Positions 26,103 through 34,198 of a stretch of 64,000 nt of DNA are shown piece by piece. Position numbers and translations under genes: made by a program. The stretch is taken from contig NZ_OZ197277.1 in assembly GCF_964291045.1 (NCBI RefSeq), positions 1,488,001-1,552,000 on the forward strand. The letters run 5' to 3'. Every line of letters starts with the position of its first letter. Within the stretch, counting starts at the first letter, position 1. This DNA is from PALSA-1444 sp964291045. Lineage in GTDB: Bacteria; Chlamydiota; Chlamydiia; Chlamydiales; Rhabdochlamydiaceae. The notes under the pieces were generated by a model that saw only the letters and a list, made by a program, of their open reading frames with translations, did not search any database and was not told the DNA's origin.

Positions 26103-26306
26103 TTAAACCTTATCCCCACTCTGTTGCGAAAGTGCTGTTAACACACGAGCACGGTCTTTCTTTTTACCTTGCAAAAGATGAGGTTTTTCTATTTTTCGAT
26201 TGATTTTAAGCTCACACTTTAATCTATAAATCTCTTTAGAGAGAGTGTGATAAAGAGCTTTTAACTCAGCTGGTGTTTGATCGATTAAATCATTCATTTT
26301 TAACAT
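26103..26306 (-). CDS. rpmC: 50S ribosomal protein L29
   Basis: 67 residues forming two long helices. NDLIDQTPAELKALYHTLSK and the RVLTALSQQ C-terminal helix match the family. Two Met codons (residues 1 and 4) could start it; the first is taken. L29 lies at the peptide exit tunnel, where trigger factor docks. It is placed between rplP and rpsQ with 2- to 3-nt gaps. Confidence 0.94.
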   Translation of the reverse strand: MLKMNDLIDQTPAELKALYHTLSKEIYRLKCELKINRKIEKPHLLQGKKKDRARVLTALSQQSGDKV

Positions 26307-26308
26307 AA

Positions 26309-26728
26309 TTATACTCTCTCTAATCTTTCAACAAAGCGTGTTTTAATTCCGAGCTTTGCAGCGGCTCTTCGCAGAGCATTTTGCGCAACTTCCTTAGGAA
26401 CTCCGCCCACTTCAAATAAAACGCGTCCCGGACGCACAACAGCTACCCAATGGTCAGGATTTCCTTTTCCTTTTCCCATCCGTGTTTCTGCAGGCTTTTT
26501 CGTGACAGATTTATCAGGAAAAATACGGATCCACACTTGACCGCGGCGGTTAAAGTATCTTGAAATGGCAATTCGGCACGCTTCAATTTGATGGTTAGTA
26601 ATCCATCCACGGTCCAAAGCTTGCATTCCAAACTCACCGAAATCGAGGAAGTTAGCCGCTTTACTCAGGCCACTCATCTGACCTTTTTGCATTTTACGGA
26701 ATTTTGTACGTACTGGCATCATGACCAT
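26309..26728 (-). CDS. rplP: 50S ribosomal protein L16
   Basis: 139 residues. MPVRTKFRKMQKGQMSGLSK begins the core. ALDRGWITNHQIEACRIAI, the Arg-hydroxylation-type region VWIRIFPDKSVTKKPAETRM, and GKGKGNPDHWVAVVRPGRVL are diagnostic. One extra Met pair precedes the core, so the true start may be 6-9 nt downstream. It binds 5S/23S rRNA near the A site. Confidence 0.96.
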   Translation of the reverse strand: MVMMPVRTKFRKMQKGQMSGLSKAANFLDFGEFGMQALDRGWITNHQIEACRIAISRYFNRRGQVWIRIFPDKSVTKKPAETRMGKGKGNPDHWVAVVRPGRVLFEVGGVPKEVAQNALRRAAAKLGIKTRFVERLERV

Positions 26729-26731
26729 AAT

Positions 26732-27361
26732 TTAAGCTCCTCCCTCTCCGCGATTAATCCAAACTTGCACTCCAATGCAACCATAGGTGGTTTCTGCACG
26801 CTTTATCGCATGATCAATATCGGCACGGAGTGTATGAAGAGGAACGCGTCCTTCTTTATACCCTTCTGTTCGAGCAATTTCAGCTCCTCCAATACGTCCA
26901 GAAATTTGGACTTTAATCCCTGCAGCACCGGCATCCATCGTAGATTGAATAGCTTTTTTCATAATCCTTCTAAAAGGCATACGGCGCTCAAGCTGCTTGG
27001 CAATTCCATCCGCAACAAGTGTTGCCTCAAGATCTGGCCTTTTCACTTCTTCCACTTCGATCCACACATCTTTTCCAATCAGCTTTTTCAGCTCTTGTTT
27101 TAAAATGTCAATCTCAGCCCCTTTCTTTCCGATCACAAGTCCAGGTCTTGCTGTATGAATTGTCACTTCCACTTTACCGCTCATACGTCTAATGGTAATT
27201 TGTGAAGTTCCAACACTAATAGGCTTTGAAAGAAGATGCTTTCGGATAAAATGGTCTTCTCCAAGCTGATTTCCGAATTCTTGCTTATTAGCAAACCAAA
27301 ATGATTTCCATTTTTTTGTTAAAGCAAGTCTAAACGCTATAGGGGATGTCTTTTGGCCCAT
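26732..27361 (-). CDS. rpsC: 30S ribosomal protein S3
   Basis: 209 residues. MGQKTSPIAFRLALTKKWKS, the KH domain with ARPGLVIGKKGAEIDILKQE, and the C-terminal ISGRIGGAEIARTEGYKEGR are present. It is a little shorter than E. coli S3 (233) because the tail ends at GVQVWINRGEGGA. Its ATG shares a base with the rplV stop (TAATG). It forms part of the mRNA entry channel. Confidence 0.97.
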   Translation of the reverse strand: MGQKTSPIAFRLALTKKWKSFWFANKQEFGNQLGEDHFIRKHLLSKPISVGTSQITIRRMSGKVEVTIHTARPGLVIGKKGAEIDILKQELKKLIGKDVWIEVEEVKRPDLEATLVADGIAKQLERRMPFRRIMKKAIQSTMDAGAAGIKVQISGRIGGAEIARTEGYKEGRVPLHTLRADIDHAIKRAETTYGCIGVQVWINRGEGGA

Positions 27362-27723
27362 TATTCACCTTCCTGTGGCACTACAATCACTGTAAAATGG
27401 CTCGTTCTTTTCATAATAGAAACGGTGCCACCCCGTGCTTTTGATTTCGATCTTTTAAGGACTGGCCCGCAATCTACACGAACTTCATGAACTTTAAGGT
27501 TTTGACGAGGAATGTTCAGTTGTGTTTCTGCATTTGCAACAGCGCTGTCTAAAGTCTTTTTAAGAAGACGGCCAGCTTTAAGCTGAGAATGCATTAATTG
27601 AATAGAAGCATTTTCAACTGTCAATCCTCGAATAAGCGCCGCAGCAAGACGAGCCTTGCGAGGAGGTATTCTAACGTATTTCGTGATTGCTCGACCTTGT
27701 AGCATCATTTTTTGCATATTCAT
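27361..27723 (-). CDS. rplV: 50S ribosomal protein L22
   Basis: 120 residues. ITKYVRIPPRKARLAAALIR at the N-terminus and the long tunnel-lining hairpin with VRVDCGPVLKRSKSKARGGT are clear. The tip loop lines the exit tunnel where macrolides bind. The first Met or the MM at residues 6-7 could be used; the former is taken. It starts 5 nt after rpsS. Confidence 0.96.
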   Translation of the reverse strand: MNMQKMMLQGRAITKYVRIPPRKARLAAALIRGLTVENASIQLMHSQLKAGRLLKKTLDSAVANAETQLNIPRQNLKVHEVRVDCGPVLKRSKSKARGGTVSIMKRTSHFTVIVVPQEGE

Positions 27724-27728
27724 ATTCC

Positions 27729-28022
27729 TTACTTACCTGAACCGCCTGACGATCCACCCTCTTTCTTGTTCCCGTGAGTTTTAAAGGTACGAGTTGGAGA
27801 AAACTCTCCGAGTCTATGCCCTACCATATTCTCTGAAACGAATACAGTGATAAACTTACGTCCATTATGAACTTCAAAGGTGTGTCCCACCATTTCTGGT
27901 ATAATCATTGATCTGCGAGACCAAGTCTTAATTGCGCGCTTTGTACCTGCGCTATTTTGCTTTTCAATCTTTACTAGTAGAAAGTGGTCAACAAAAGGAC
28001 CTTTTCTTAATGATCTACCCAT
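27729..28022 (-). CDS. rpsS: 30S ribosomal protein S19
   Basis: 97 residues. MGRSLRKGPFVDHFLLVKIE, then IKTWSRRSMIIPEMVGHTFE, VHNGRKFITVFVSENMVGHR and LGEFSPTRTFKTH. The tail is Gly/Ser-rich (GGSSGGSGK). It contacts tRNA and the 30S head with S13. It sits 5 nt after rplB. Confidence 0.97.
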   Translation of the reverse strand: MGRSLRKGPFVDHFLLVKIEKQNSAGTKRAIKTWSRRSMIIPEMVGHTFEVHNGRKFITVFVSENMVGHRLGEFSPTRTFKTHGNKKEGGSSGGSGK

Positions 28023-28027
28023 AAACC

Positions 28028-28849
28028 TTACTTCCTTCTATCCTTGACAATCCATTTTAATGTCTTTTTCTTCGCTCTTGTACGGAACCCTTTCGTGTAC
28101 ATTGCCCAAGGAGTTTGAGGCAGGTAACCGTTGTGCTTTCCTTCGCCTCCACCGTGAGGGTGGTCAACAGGATTCATCGCAGTTCCCCGTACAGTAGGTC
28201 TAATCCCTTTCCAGCGCATTCTTCCCGCTTTTCCTTCTACACGAAGGACACGCTCTGCATTTGAAACAACCCCAAAGGTCGCTTTGCAGTTTTCGTTAAT
28301 CAGCCGGATTTCGCCAGATGGCATTTTAAGAGTGACATATCCACCACTACGCGCTAAAAGCTGAGCTGAAAGACCAGCTGATCTCACTAAAGCAGATCCT
28401 CTTCCAGGATTCATTTCAATCGCATGAATGACAGAACCTAGTGGCATGAATTTAAGTTGCATACAGCATCCAACTTGATACATATCTGTCTCAGTTGTCA
28501 TCACTGTGTCGCCAACTTTTAGACCCTCTGGAGCGATGATATACCGTTTTTCTCCATCTGCGTAAAAAAGAAGCGCAATGTGAGCTGTTCGGTTAGGATC
28601 GTATTCTAAAGAGGCAACTTTTGCAGGGATCTCAAGCTTATCGCGTTTAAAGTCAATGATACGGTAAAATCTTTTATGTCCGCCCCCACGATGACGACAA
28701 GTGATGTGTCCATGGTGGTTACGTCCGTTCGTACGGTTTTTCTTTACGATAAGCGATTTAACAGGTTTTGCACCTTTTGTTAAATCAGCATGACTTTCTA
28801 AAATGAGCTGTCTTTGACCTGGAGTAACCGGTCTAAATTTTCTTGTCAT
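28028..28849 (-). CDS. rplB: 50S ribosomal protein L2
   Basis: 273 residues. KFRPVTPGQRQLILESHADL, RNHHGHITCRHRGGGHKRFY, and the peptidyl-transferase-proximal NPVDHPHGGGEGKH with its conserved His are intact. The C-terminus is short and basic (TRAKKKTLKWIVKDRRK). It is required for subunit association and peptide-bond formation. It starts 2 nt after the rplW stop. Confidence 0.97.
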   Translation of the reverse strand: MTRKFRPVTPGQRQLILESHADLTKGAKPVKSLIVKKNRTNGRNHHGHITCRHRGGGHKRFYRIIDFKRDKLEIPAKVASLEYDPNRTAHIALLFYADGEKRYIIAPEGLKVGDTVMTTETDMYQVGCCMQLKFMPLGSVIHAIEMNPGRGSALVRSAGLSAQLLARSGGYVTLKMPSGEIRLINENCKATFGVVSNAERVLRVEGKAGRMRWKGIRPTVRGTAMNPVDHPHGGGEGKHNGYLPQTPWAMYTKGFRTRAKKKTLKWIVKDRRK

Positions 28850-28851
28850 AA

Positions 28852-29187
28852 CTACTCCTTATCTCCAATCACATCACCCGCTTTGAGAGTGACAACTGCT
28901 TTCTTAAACGCTTTTTTCATTCCCTTGCGACCTCTAACCGTTCTTGGTTTAGGTTTCATGATAATAGTATTGACTTTTGTCACTTGAATGTTTTGCTCTT
29001 TGTAAATTTCTTCCACAGCGTGAGCAATTTCAAGTTTCGTTGCTTTTTTATCGACTAAAAAAACATATTTAGGTGAATCACACCGTTTAACAGAAGGATT
29101 GTGGCTGTTTGTGTGAAGAGATCCAAGAACTCTGGATTTTTCAGTCACATAACGGCTTTCAATAATTTCGTAAGGATCTTTGCGCAT
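28852..29187 (-). CDS. rplW: 50S ribosomal protein L23
   Basis: 111 residues. IIESRYVTEKSRVLGSLHTN at the start and KYVFLVDKKATKLEIAHAVE are diagnostic. The loop KVNTIIMKPKPRTVRGRKGM reaches the tunnel exit. A segment SHNPSVKRCDSPK is inserted relative to E. coli L23, as in chlamydial L23 as I recall. It docks trigger factor and SRP. Confidence 0.95.
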   Translation of the reverse strand: MRKDPYEIIESRYVTEKSRVLGSLHTNSHNPSVKRCDSPKYVFLVDKKATKLEIAHAVEEIYKEQNIQVTKVNTIIMKPKPRTVRGRKGMKKAFKKAVVTLKAGDVIGDKE

Positions 29188-29189
29188 GA

Positions 29190-29834
29190 TTAACCTTCTA
29201 ACATCTGAGTTAAGTAGTTTGTTGCAGTATTGAGAACAACGATATGTCCATGAGAAACAACATCATAACCACTTACATTTTCAAGTAACATAATTTGAGC
29301 ATTAGGAATATTACGCATGCTTCTGACAAAATGGCTGTTATTTTCAAATTCAGCTTTGTCTGCAACAAAAAGGATCTTTCTTCCAAAAACTCTTAAAGAC
29401 TTTAAGAAATCTGCAATCGCTTTTGTTTTAGGAGCATTCATCACATCTGCATCTAAAGCAACCATACGGTCGCTATGAATTTTTTCTGCCAGTAAATGAC
29501 GAACAGCTGCACGTTTTTCTTTCCGGTTAATAGAGATATGGAAATCCAGTTTTGCTCTTGGACCTCCCACACGTCCTCCACCTTTATATTGCGCAGCTCC
29601 AAGGTACCCTTGTCTTGCTCTACCTGTTCCTTTTTGAGGATGCGGCTTTTGACCTGAGTGAGAAACTTCAGCGCGTGTTTTCGTATGAGCAGACCACTGT
29701 CTTAAATTGGCTCTTAACGCGATAATATAATCTTTGATCATCTGAGAATTGGCTTCTTGATTTAAAAGCTCATCGCTCAAAGTGAAGTGACCAATTTCCT
29801 TTCCAGAAAGATTGAATTTTTTAATGTTTGCCAC
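29190..29834 (-). CDS. rplD: 50S ribosomal protein L4
   Basis: 214 residues. The extended tunnel loop TRAEVSHSGQKPHPQKGTGR followed by GGRVGGPRAKLDF is intact. MLLENVSGYDVVSHGHIVVL is the C-terminal part. In gamma-proteobacteria L4 represses the S10 operon; whether that holds here is unknown. It starts 8 nt after rplC. Confidence 0.96.
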   Translation of the reverse strand: MANIKKFNLSGKEIGHFTLSDELLNQEANSQMIKDYIIALRANLRQWSAHTKTRAEVSHSGQKPHPQKGTGRARQGYLGAAQYKGGGRVGGPRAKLDFHISINRKEKRAAVRHLLAEKIHSDRMVALDADVMNAPKTKAIADFLKSLRVFGRKILFVADKAEFENNSHFVRSMRNIPNAQIMLLENVSGYDVVSHGHIVVLNTATNYLTQMLEG

Positions 29835-29842
29835 AAATCACC

Positions 29843-30496
29843 CTATTTTTTTCGGTTCGTTTTTTTCATAGCAGATCGAATATACACAAGTCCGCCTCTT
29901 GTTCCAGGGATTGCTCCTTCTACAACGATGACTTGTTTTTCCACATCAACACGCATGATCCGTAAGTTCTCTGTTGTAACTCTTTCGTCTCCCATGTGAC
30001 CGGCTTTCTTCACACCTGGCAAACAACGTCCTGGTGTCGATCTCATCCCTGTAGATCCCGCATGTCTGTGAAATCCAGAACCGTGTGCTGCAGGTCCCCC
30101 AGCAAAGTTATGTCTTTTCATAACCCCTTGGTACCCTTTACCTTTAGATGTCCCCGTGACATCGACAAATGTAATATCGCTAAATAGTTCGACTCCAAAC
30201 TCTTGACCCACTTGGTATTCACCTTCTGCATCAAGCCGAATTTCCATCAACTTACGGCAAGGATTGATACCCGCTTTTTTAAAGTGGCCAATCTGAGGAT
30301 TTGCAACTTTATATAACTGAGTATTTTTCACTTCCTGACACGCGAGCTGAATAGCATTGTAGCCATCAGTTTCCACTGTTTTAATTTGAGAGATCACATG
30401 CTTATCAGCTTTGATCACACTACATACAACGCGGTTTCCCTGCGCATCAAAAAGCTGGGTCATCCCCTGCTTAATTCCCATCAACTTTGGCTTCAT
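29843..30496 (-). CDS. rplC: 50S ribosomal protein L3
   Basis: 217 residues. MGIKQGMTQLFDAQGNRVVC opens the protein. The central finger near the catalytic centre reads GTSKGKGYQGVMKRHNFAGG then PAAHGSGFHRHAGSTGMRST, with the methylatable Gln-type loop. VTTENLRIMRVDVEKQVIVV closes it. It is the first gene of the 23-gene ribosomal/secY/rpoA operon. rpsJ (S10) is not upstream, so the cluster starts at rplC as in Chlamydia. Confidence 0.97.
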   Translation of the reverse strand: MKPKLMGIKQGMTQLFDAQGNRVVCSVIKADKHVISQIKTVETDGYNAIQLACQEVKNTQLYKVANPQIGHFKKAGINPCRKLMEIRLDAEGEYQVGQEFGVELFSDITFVDVTGTSKGKGYQGVMKRHNFAGGPAAHGSGFHRHAGSTGMRSTPGRCLPGVKKAGHMGDERVTTENLRIMRVDVEKQVIVVEGAIPGTRGGLVYIRSAMKKTNRKK

Positions 30497-30688
30497 AACG
30501 CTACTCTAAATTTCAGAGGTTCTTATTTGCTAAAACATTTATCGAATTGAACGATTCGCATCTCAAACTCGAAGCCATTTGCCCAGACAAATTGGCTAAA
30601 GCGAGTAGACTAACAAATATCTAATTTTTCAGACAATCTAAATCTTGTCTAAAGACCGCTTGGGCAGCTTAAAATAGGTATTTTTATG
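30497..30688 (-). promoter_or_regulatory. Leader/promoter region of the ribosomal-protein operon
   Basis: The only upstream space for the long minus-strand ribosomal operon. A hairpin at 30574-30596 (GCCATTTG / CAAATTGGC, one bulge) and a smaller GACAA/TTGTC stem near 30633-30658 lie on the path of the transcript, so a structured mRNA leader for autoregulation is possible. I cannot name -10/-35 boxes with confidence. Confidence 0.4.
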
Positions 30689-30820
30689 CTATCTGACTGC
30701 TAAACAGGAAAAAATAAGTAAAGAGATGCCAAGCCCTAACCACCCTAAGGTAAAAATCCACTCAAGAGTAGAAAGCGCCTCTTTTTGTCCTGATTGATTA
30801 CACAACCGACGATGTTTCAT
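30689..30820 (-). CDS. Possible 43-residue membrane peptide
   Basis: A short frame starting MKHRRLCNQSGQK, followed by a single strongly hydrophobic stretch (WIFTLGWLGLGISLLIFSCL) and a stop after AVR. The basic N-terminus and single span would give an N-in membrane peptide. It lies alone between rplC and the Cap1-position gene. No good ribosome site precedes it, and composition alone could produce it by chance. Conservation in relatives would decide. Confidence 0.3.
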   Translation of the reverse strand: MKHRRLCNQSGQKEALSTLEWIFTLGWLGLGISLLIFSCLAVR

Positions 30821-30913
30821 GCTTAATAATAGTACAAAAACACCCTTTTTACCTATAGAAAAAATACAACTAGGAAGAAATAGAGCCTCTTCAAGATGTT
30901 ACACCTCCCCTTA

Positions 30914-30955
30914 AAACAAAAAAAACAGCCACCCCTTTAAAGAGGTAAGCTGTTT
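30914..30955 (-). terminator. Rho-independent terminator of the Cap1-position gene
   Basis: On the minus strand AAACAGC-TT-ACCTCTTT pairs with AAAGGGGT-G-GCTGTTT, followed by a T tract. It lies about 65 nt after the stop at 31020 and isolates this gene from the ribosomal operon. Confidence 0.85.
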
Positions 30956-31019
30956 AAATGCCTAAAAGCAGTCATGAAAACCCCTCTCTATTGTTAAAGA
31001 GAAAAGGGTGCTATTAAAA

Positions 31020-31868
31020 CTACGCTTTAAATGTGACTTGCATGTAGTTAGTCAGGGTTTTTTGAACCATAGGAATGATAACACTAGCTACTGCAACACC
31101 CACTTCCATTTTCTTAAAAAATAAAGAGTCCTTATTCCCTTTAAACTTGATCGCCATGACGGCAAGTTTAGACATCTCAAGTCCAATACCCAGCATCGTC
31201 ATGCCTTTTTCAATCTTGTGAGCATCTTCTAAATGATACCAAACTTTAAGTCCGTCATAAAATGCCCAAAGAGAAGAAATGATCTCCACCTTGCTACATA
31301 AAGAGGCTTCATAGCCAACGATATGACTGACAGCTTGGTTAACAAGCTTGCCGCTCCCATTCACTAATCCTTGAAGCTTAGCAAATTTCAAGAGTCCAAT
31401 GGCTGAAAGAACTCCTTGAGCAATTTTAACTGTTTTTTGCGCAGCTGTTTCATTTAACGTATAACAACCCAAAATGCGCGGCATGTATACATTCTTATCA
31501 ACTTCAACAATTCCCTTACGCATCGATTTTCCGCCTACAATGGGGGAGGAAATATTGGTAAGGAGATCAGGCATCGCGGCAATACTTTTTGGAACCATAA
31601 TAAAATCTTTTACGATCTTAGCTTGACCAATGAGATGACCAAGTTCTGGATACGTAGCCAATTGATGAGCGCTTAAATATTTTCCGATGACAATAACTGG
31701 CTTAACCCAAAAAGATTCTTGGCCACCTACTCCAAAATTCCCTGCAAAAGCCCGGAATAACCGGCTCACTTCTACAGGTATTGTACTTGCAATCATCTTA
31801 CCTGGAGTCACAAGTAGATTAAAAAGAGAAACGAAAGGAGCATCTCCCATCTTACTAGCAATTGTCAT
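31020..31868 (-). CDS. Hypothetical protein in the position of Chlamydia Cap1 (CT529)
   Basis: 282 residues with no recognised enzyme motif and no signal peptide. In C. trachomatis the gene between rplC and fmt is CT529 (Cap1), an inclusion membrane protein seen by CD8 T cells. This gene is in the same slot. The protein has several hydrophobic or amphipathic stretches (FVSLFNLLVTPGKMIASTIP, TVKIAQGVLSAIGLLKFAKL, MEVGVAVASVIIPMVQKTL) that could insert in a membrane, mixed with soluble segments. Homology to Cap1 is inferred from position and general character only. It is separated from fmt by 55 nt and has its own terminator downstream. It could be a secreted inclusion protein. Confidence 0.65.
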   Translation of the reverse strand: MTIASKMGDAPFVSLFNLLVTPGKMIASTIPVEVSRLFRAFAGNFGVGGQESFWVKPVIVIGKYLSAHQLATYPELGHLIGQAKIVKDFIMVPKSIAAMPDLLTNISSPIVGGKSMRKGIVEVDKNVYMPRILGCYTLNETAAQKTVKIAQGVLSAIGLLKFAKLQGLVNGSGKLVNQAVSHIVGYEASLCSKVEIISSLWAFYDGLKVWYHLEDAHKIEKGMTMLGIGLEMSKLAVMAIKFKGNKDSLFFKKMEVGVAVASVIIPMVQKTLTNYMQVTFKA

Positions 31869-31923
31869 AAAAACCTTTTGTTAATATTTGAAGCACAATT
31901 TAAAAAATAAAGCTTTTAGAGGA

Positions 31924-32865
31924 TCACTCTTGCACAATACGAGGAGGTTGAATCACCCCTCTTAACACCTCTGCAACAGGTAAACTCTTCTTCCCTTCAA
32001 TCTGAAGGATTTCTAAACTTAAAGCGCCGTTTGAGCACCCAACAACCCACTCTTTTCCTTGATTGATGAGTCCTTCTCCTGGAGAGAGCGTATACAAGGT
32101 GGTAAGAGAAGATTTCCACACTTTCATCCGTTTTTTTTGCCCCGCAATTTCAATGTAAGTCCACGCTCCTACATCAGGCGAGAGCGCCCGTATTTGATTA
32201 TGAATGGTGAAAGCTTCTTGTTTCCAATCAATGAGGCATTCATGGCTTTTCACCTTAGGAGCAAATGTCACAAGCGTCTCATCTTGGGGCGTGCCAAAAT
32301 TAACACCCTTTAAAAACCGCTCAAGGACATGTAAAAGAGGCTCTTTTGCTCTAATAGCAAGTTTATGTTGAAGGGATCCGTGATCATCTTCTGAAAGTAT
32401 GGGAACTTTAACAGCTTCTAACATATCTCCTGCATCAAGTCCAAGAACCATCTTCATGATGGTAACTCCCGTCTCTTTTTCTCCTGCCATGATCGATCTT
32501 TGAATGGGAGAGGCTCCTCTCCATCTAGGAAGAAGACTTGCATGGACGTTAATTGCTGGAAAAGGGCTTAAGTGAAGAAGCTCTTCTGATATGATCTCTC
32601 CATAAGAGGCCACGACAAAAATATCAGCTTCTATAGTTTTCATGAAGGCAATAAATTCAGGATGTGACGCTTTGATTGGTTGATAGATAGGGACCAAAGG
32701 AGCATGGTGTTTTGCCCACTCTTTCACAGGAGGAGGAAGAAGCTCTCTTGAGCGCCCTTTTGCCGTATCTGGCTTTGTCACAATCCCCACCACTTCATGA
32801 GCCCCCATGATATGTTCTAAAATGGTAATGGAAAAAGAAGAGGTGCCAAAAAAGACAATTTTCAT
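31924..32865 (-). CDS. fmt: Methionyl-tRNA formyltransferase
   Basis: 313 residues. The N-terminal formyltransferase fold starts MKIVFFGTSSFSITILEHI. The catalytic HASLLPRWRGASPIQRSIMA carries the His, and GLDAGDMLE has the conserved Asp. The C-terminal tRNA-binding domain follows from about residue 205. It formylates initiator Met-tRNA. It overlaps lpxA by 4 bp (ATGA) and ends before the Cap1-position gene, the chlamydial order. Confidence 0.96.
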   Translation of the reverse strand: MKIVFFGTSSFSITILEHIMGAHEVVGIVTKPDTAKGRSRELLPPPVKEWAKHHAPLVPIYQPIKASHPEFIAFMKTIEADIFVVASYGEIISEELLHLSPFPAINVHASLLPRWRGASPIQRSIMAGEKETGVTIMKMVLGLDAGDMLEAVKVPILSEDDHGSLQHKLAIRAKEPLLHVLERFLKGVNFGTPQDETLVTFAPKVKSHECLIDWKQEAFTIHNQIRALSPDVGAWTYIEIAGQKKRMKVWKSSLTTLYTLSPGEGLINQGKEWVVGCSNGALSLEILQIEGKKSLPVAEVLRGVIQPPRIVQE

Positions 32866-33716
32866 GTCATTTTTTCTTCTAAAAGTTCTTCATACTCATC
32901 GAGTTGATCACCCTCTTCTTTATCTTTAAAATGGTGAAAACCAATGAGCCCTCTTCTAGAAGCTAAACAAAACTCTGTCCAATGTTGCACATAAAGACTT
33001 GGCTCTATTTGCTGCTGAATTTGCTCAAGTGCTGCACTTAAGCTAAGACCTGATCTATAGGTGAGTTTAAACGCTTTAGCTAAATCTCTTCGCACAGTCA
33101 TCGGAAAGCCGTGTCTTTTTAACCCTGTCAGGTTAAGCCCTCCAATTTTATACGGCACGCCAGCTCCTATGGTATAAGGAGGAATATCGTGCGTGACTCT
33201 ACTAAACCCTCCCACCATGGCATAACACCCAATTCTTGTGAATTGATGCACAGCTGACATCCCGCCAATAATGGCAAAGTCTTCAATCACAACATGCCCT
33301 GCCAAGTTAACGGCATTTGACATAATGACTCTATTGCCCACTTCACAATTATGCGCCACATGACAATACGCCATGATTAAGCAGTTATCTCCGACACGGA
33401 CGACAGAGTTTTCTTGGCAAGAGGAGTTAATGGTGACATATTCTCTAATTTCACAATTTTTCCCGATGATCACAAAGGTCTTTTCCCCTTGAAACTTCAA
33501 ATCTTGTGTCTTTGTTCCAATACTTGCCCCTGGCCAGATGACAGTGCCTTCTCCAATCACGGTGTTACCATCGAGATAAACGTGAGATTTAATCACAACA
33601 TTATCTTCAAGAGTGACTGTGGATTTCACAATGGCATACGCCTCTACGGTGACATTATTGCCAATTTTGGCCCCTTCTTCAATAATTGCCATCGGATGAA
33701 TTTGTGTCTTATTCAT
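32862..33716 (-). CDS. lpxA: UDP-N-acetylglucosamine acyltransferase
   Basis: 284 residues. A left-handed beta-helix of hexapeptide repeats runs from IHPMAIIEEGAKIGNNVTVE to IGCYAMVGGFSRVTHDIPPY, and the catalytic His is in MAYCHVAHNCEVGN. GEKTFVIIGKNCEIREYVTI is the acyl-chain region. The C-terminal helical part includes a longer tail than E. coli LpxA (262). It catalyses the first step of lipid A synthesis, with fabZ and lpxC just upstream. Confidence 0.96.
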   Translation of the reverse strand: MNKTQIHPMAIIEEGAKIGNNVTVEAYAIVKSTVTLEDNVVIKSHVYLDGNTVIGEGTVIWPGASIGTKTQDLKFQGEKTFVIIGKNCEIREYVTINSSCQENSVVRVGDNCLIMAYCHVAHNCEVGNRVIMSNAVNLAGHVVIEDFAIIGGMSAVHQFTRIGCYAMVGGFSRVTHDIPPYTIGAGVPYKIGGLNLTGLKRHGFPMTVRRDLAKAFKLTYRSGLSLSAALEQIQQQIEPSLYVQHWTEFCLASRRGLIGFHHFKDKEEGDQLDEYEELLEEKMT

Positions 33717-33730
33717 GAATATCCCAACAT

Positions 33731-34198
33731 TTACAGCTGTTTACGATCGACAAGTGCAAAACCGATATCTGCCTCGACGACAACTTGATCATTTACGACT
33801 GCCTTAGCAGCCACTTTTCCACTCTTAAAACTGATATGTAGCCCTTGAATATGCAGAAAAAGCACATCTCCTGGCATGACAGGTTTACGGAATTTTGCAT
33901 TATTTACGGTGAGGAGCACAGCAATTTTATCTGTCTGGAGTTTCTGATGAACAAGGATGCCTCCTGCTTGCGCTAACGCCTCTAATATTAATACCCCTGG
34001 CATGATCGGAGCATCAGGAAAATGGCCCACAAAGAACTGTTCATTAAAGGTAACATTTTTTTGGCCCACGACAATATTATTTTCAAGATCAAGCTTAATG
34101 ATGCGGTCAACTAAAAGAAAGGGGTACCGATGAGGCAAAATTTTTGCAATTGTTTTAGCATCAAGAGGTAAGTTCATGGGTACTACTGTTTCATTCAT
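33731..34198 (-). CDS. fabZ: 3-hydroxyacyl-ACP dehydratase FabZ
   Basis: 155 residues. The hot-dog fold has the active-site VGHFPDAPIMPGVLILEALA, with His and Glu in place, after LPHRYPFLLVDRI. The last helix and strand end with VVVEADIGFALVDR. It dehydrates 3-hydroxyacyl-ACP in fatty acid synthesis and competes with LpxA for 3-hydroxyacyl-ACP. It overlaps the lpxC stop by 8 bp and lies 14 nt before lpxA. Confidence 0.96.
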   Translation of the reverse strand: MNETVVPMNLPLDAKTIAKILPHRYPFLLVDRIIKLDLENNIVVGQKNVTFNEQFFVGHFPDAPIMPGVLILEALAQAGGILVHQKLQTDKIAVLLTVNNAKFRKPVMPGDVLFLHIQGLHISFKSGKVAAKAVVNDQVVVEADIGFALVDRKQL

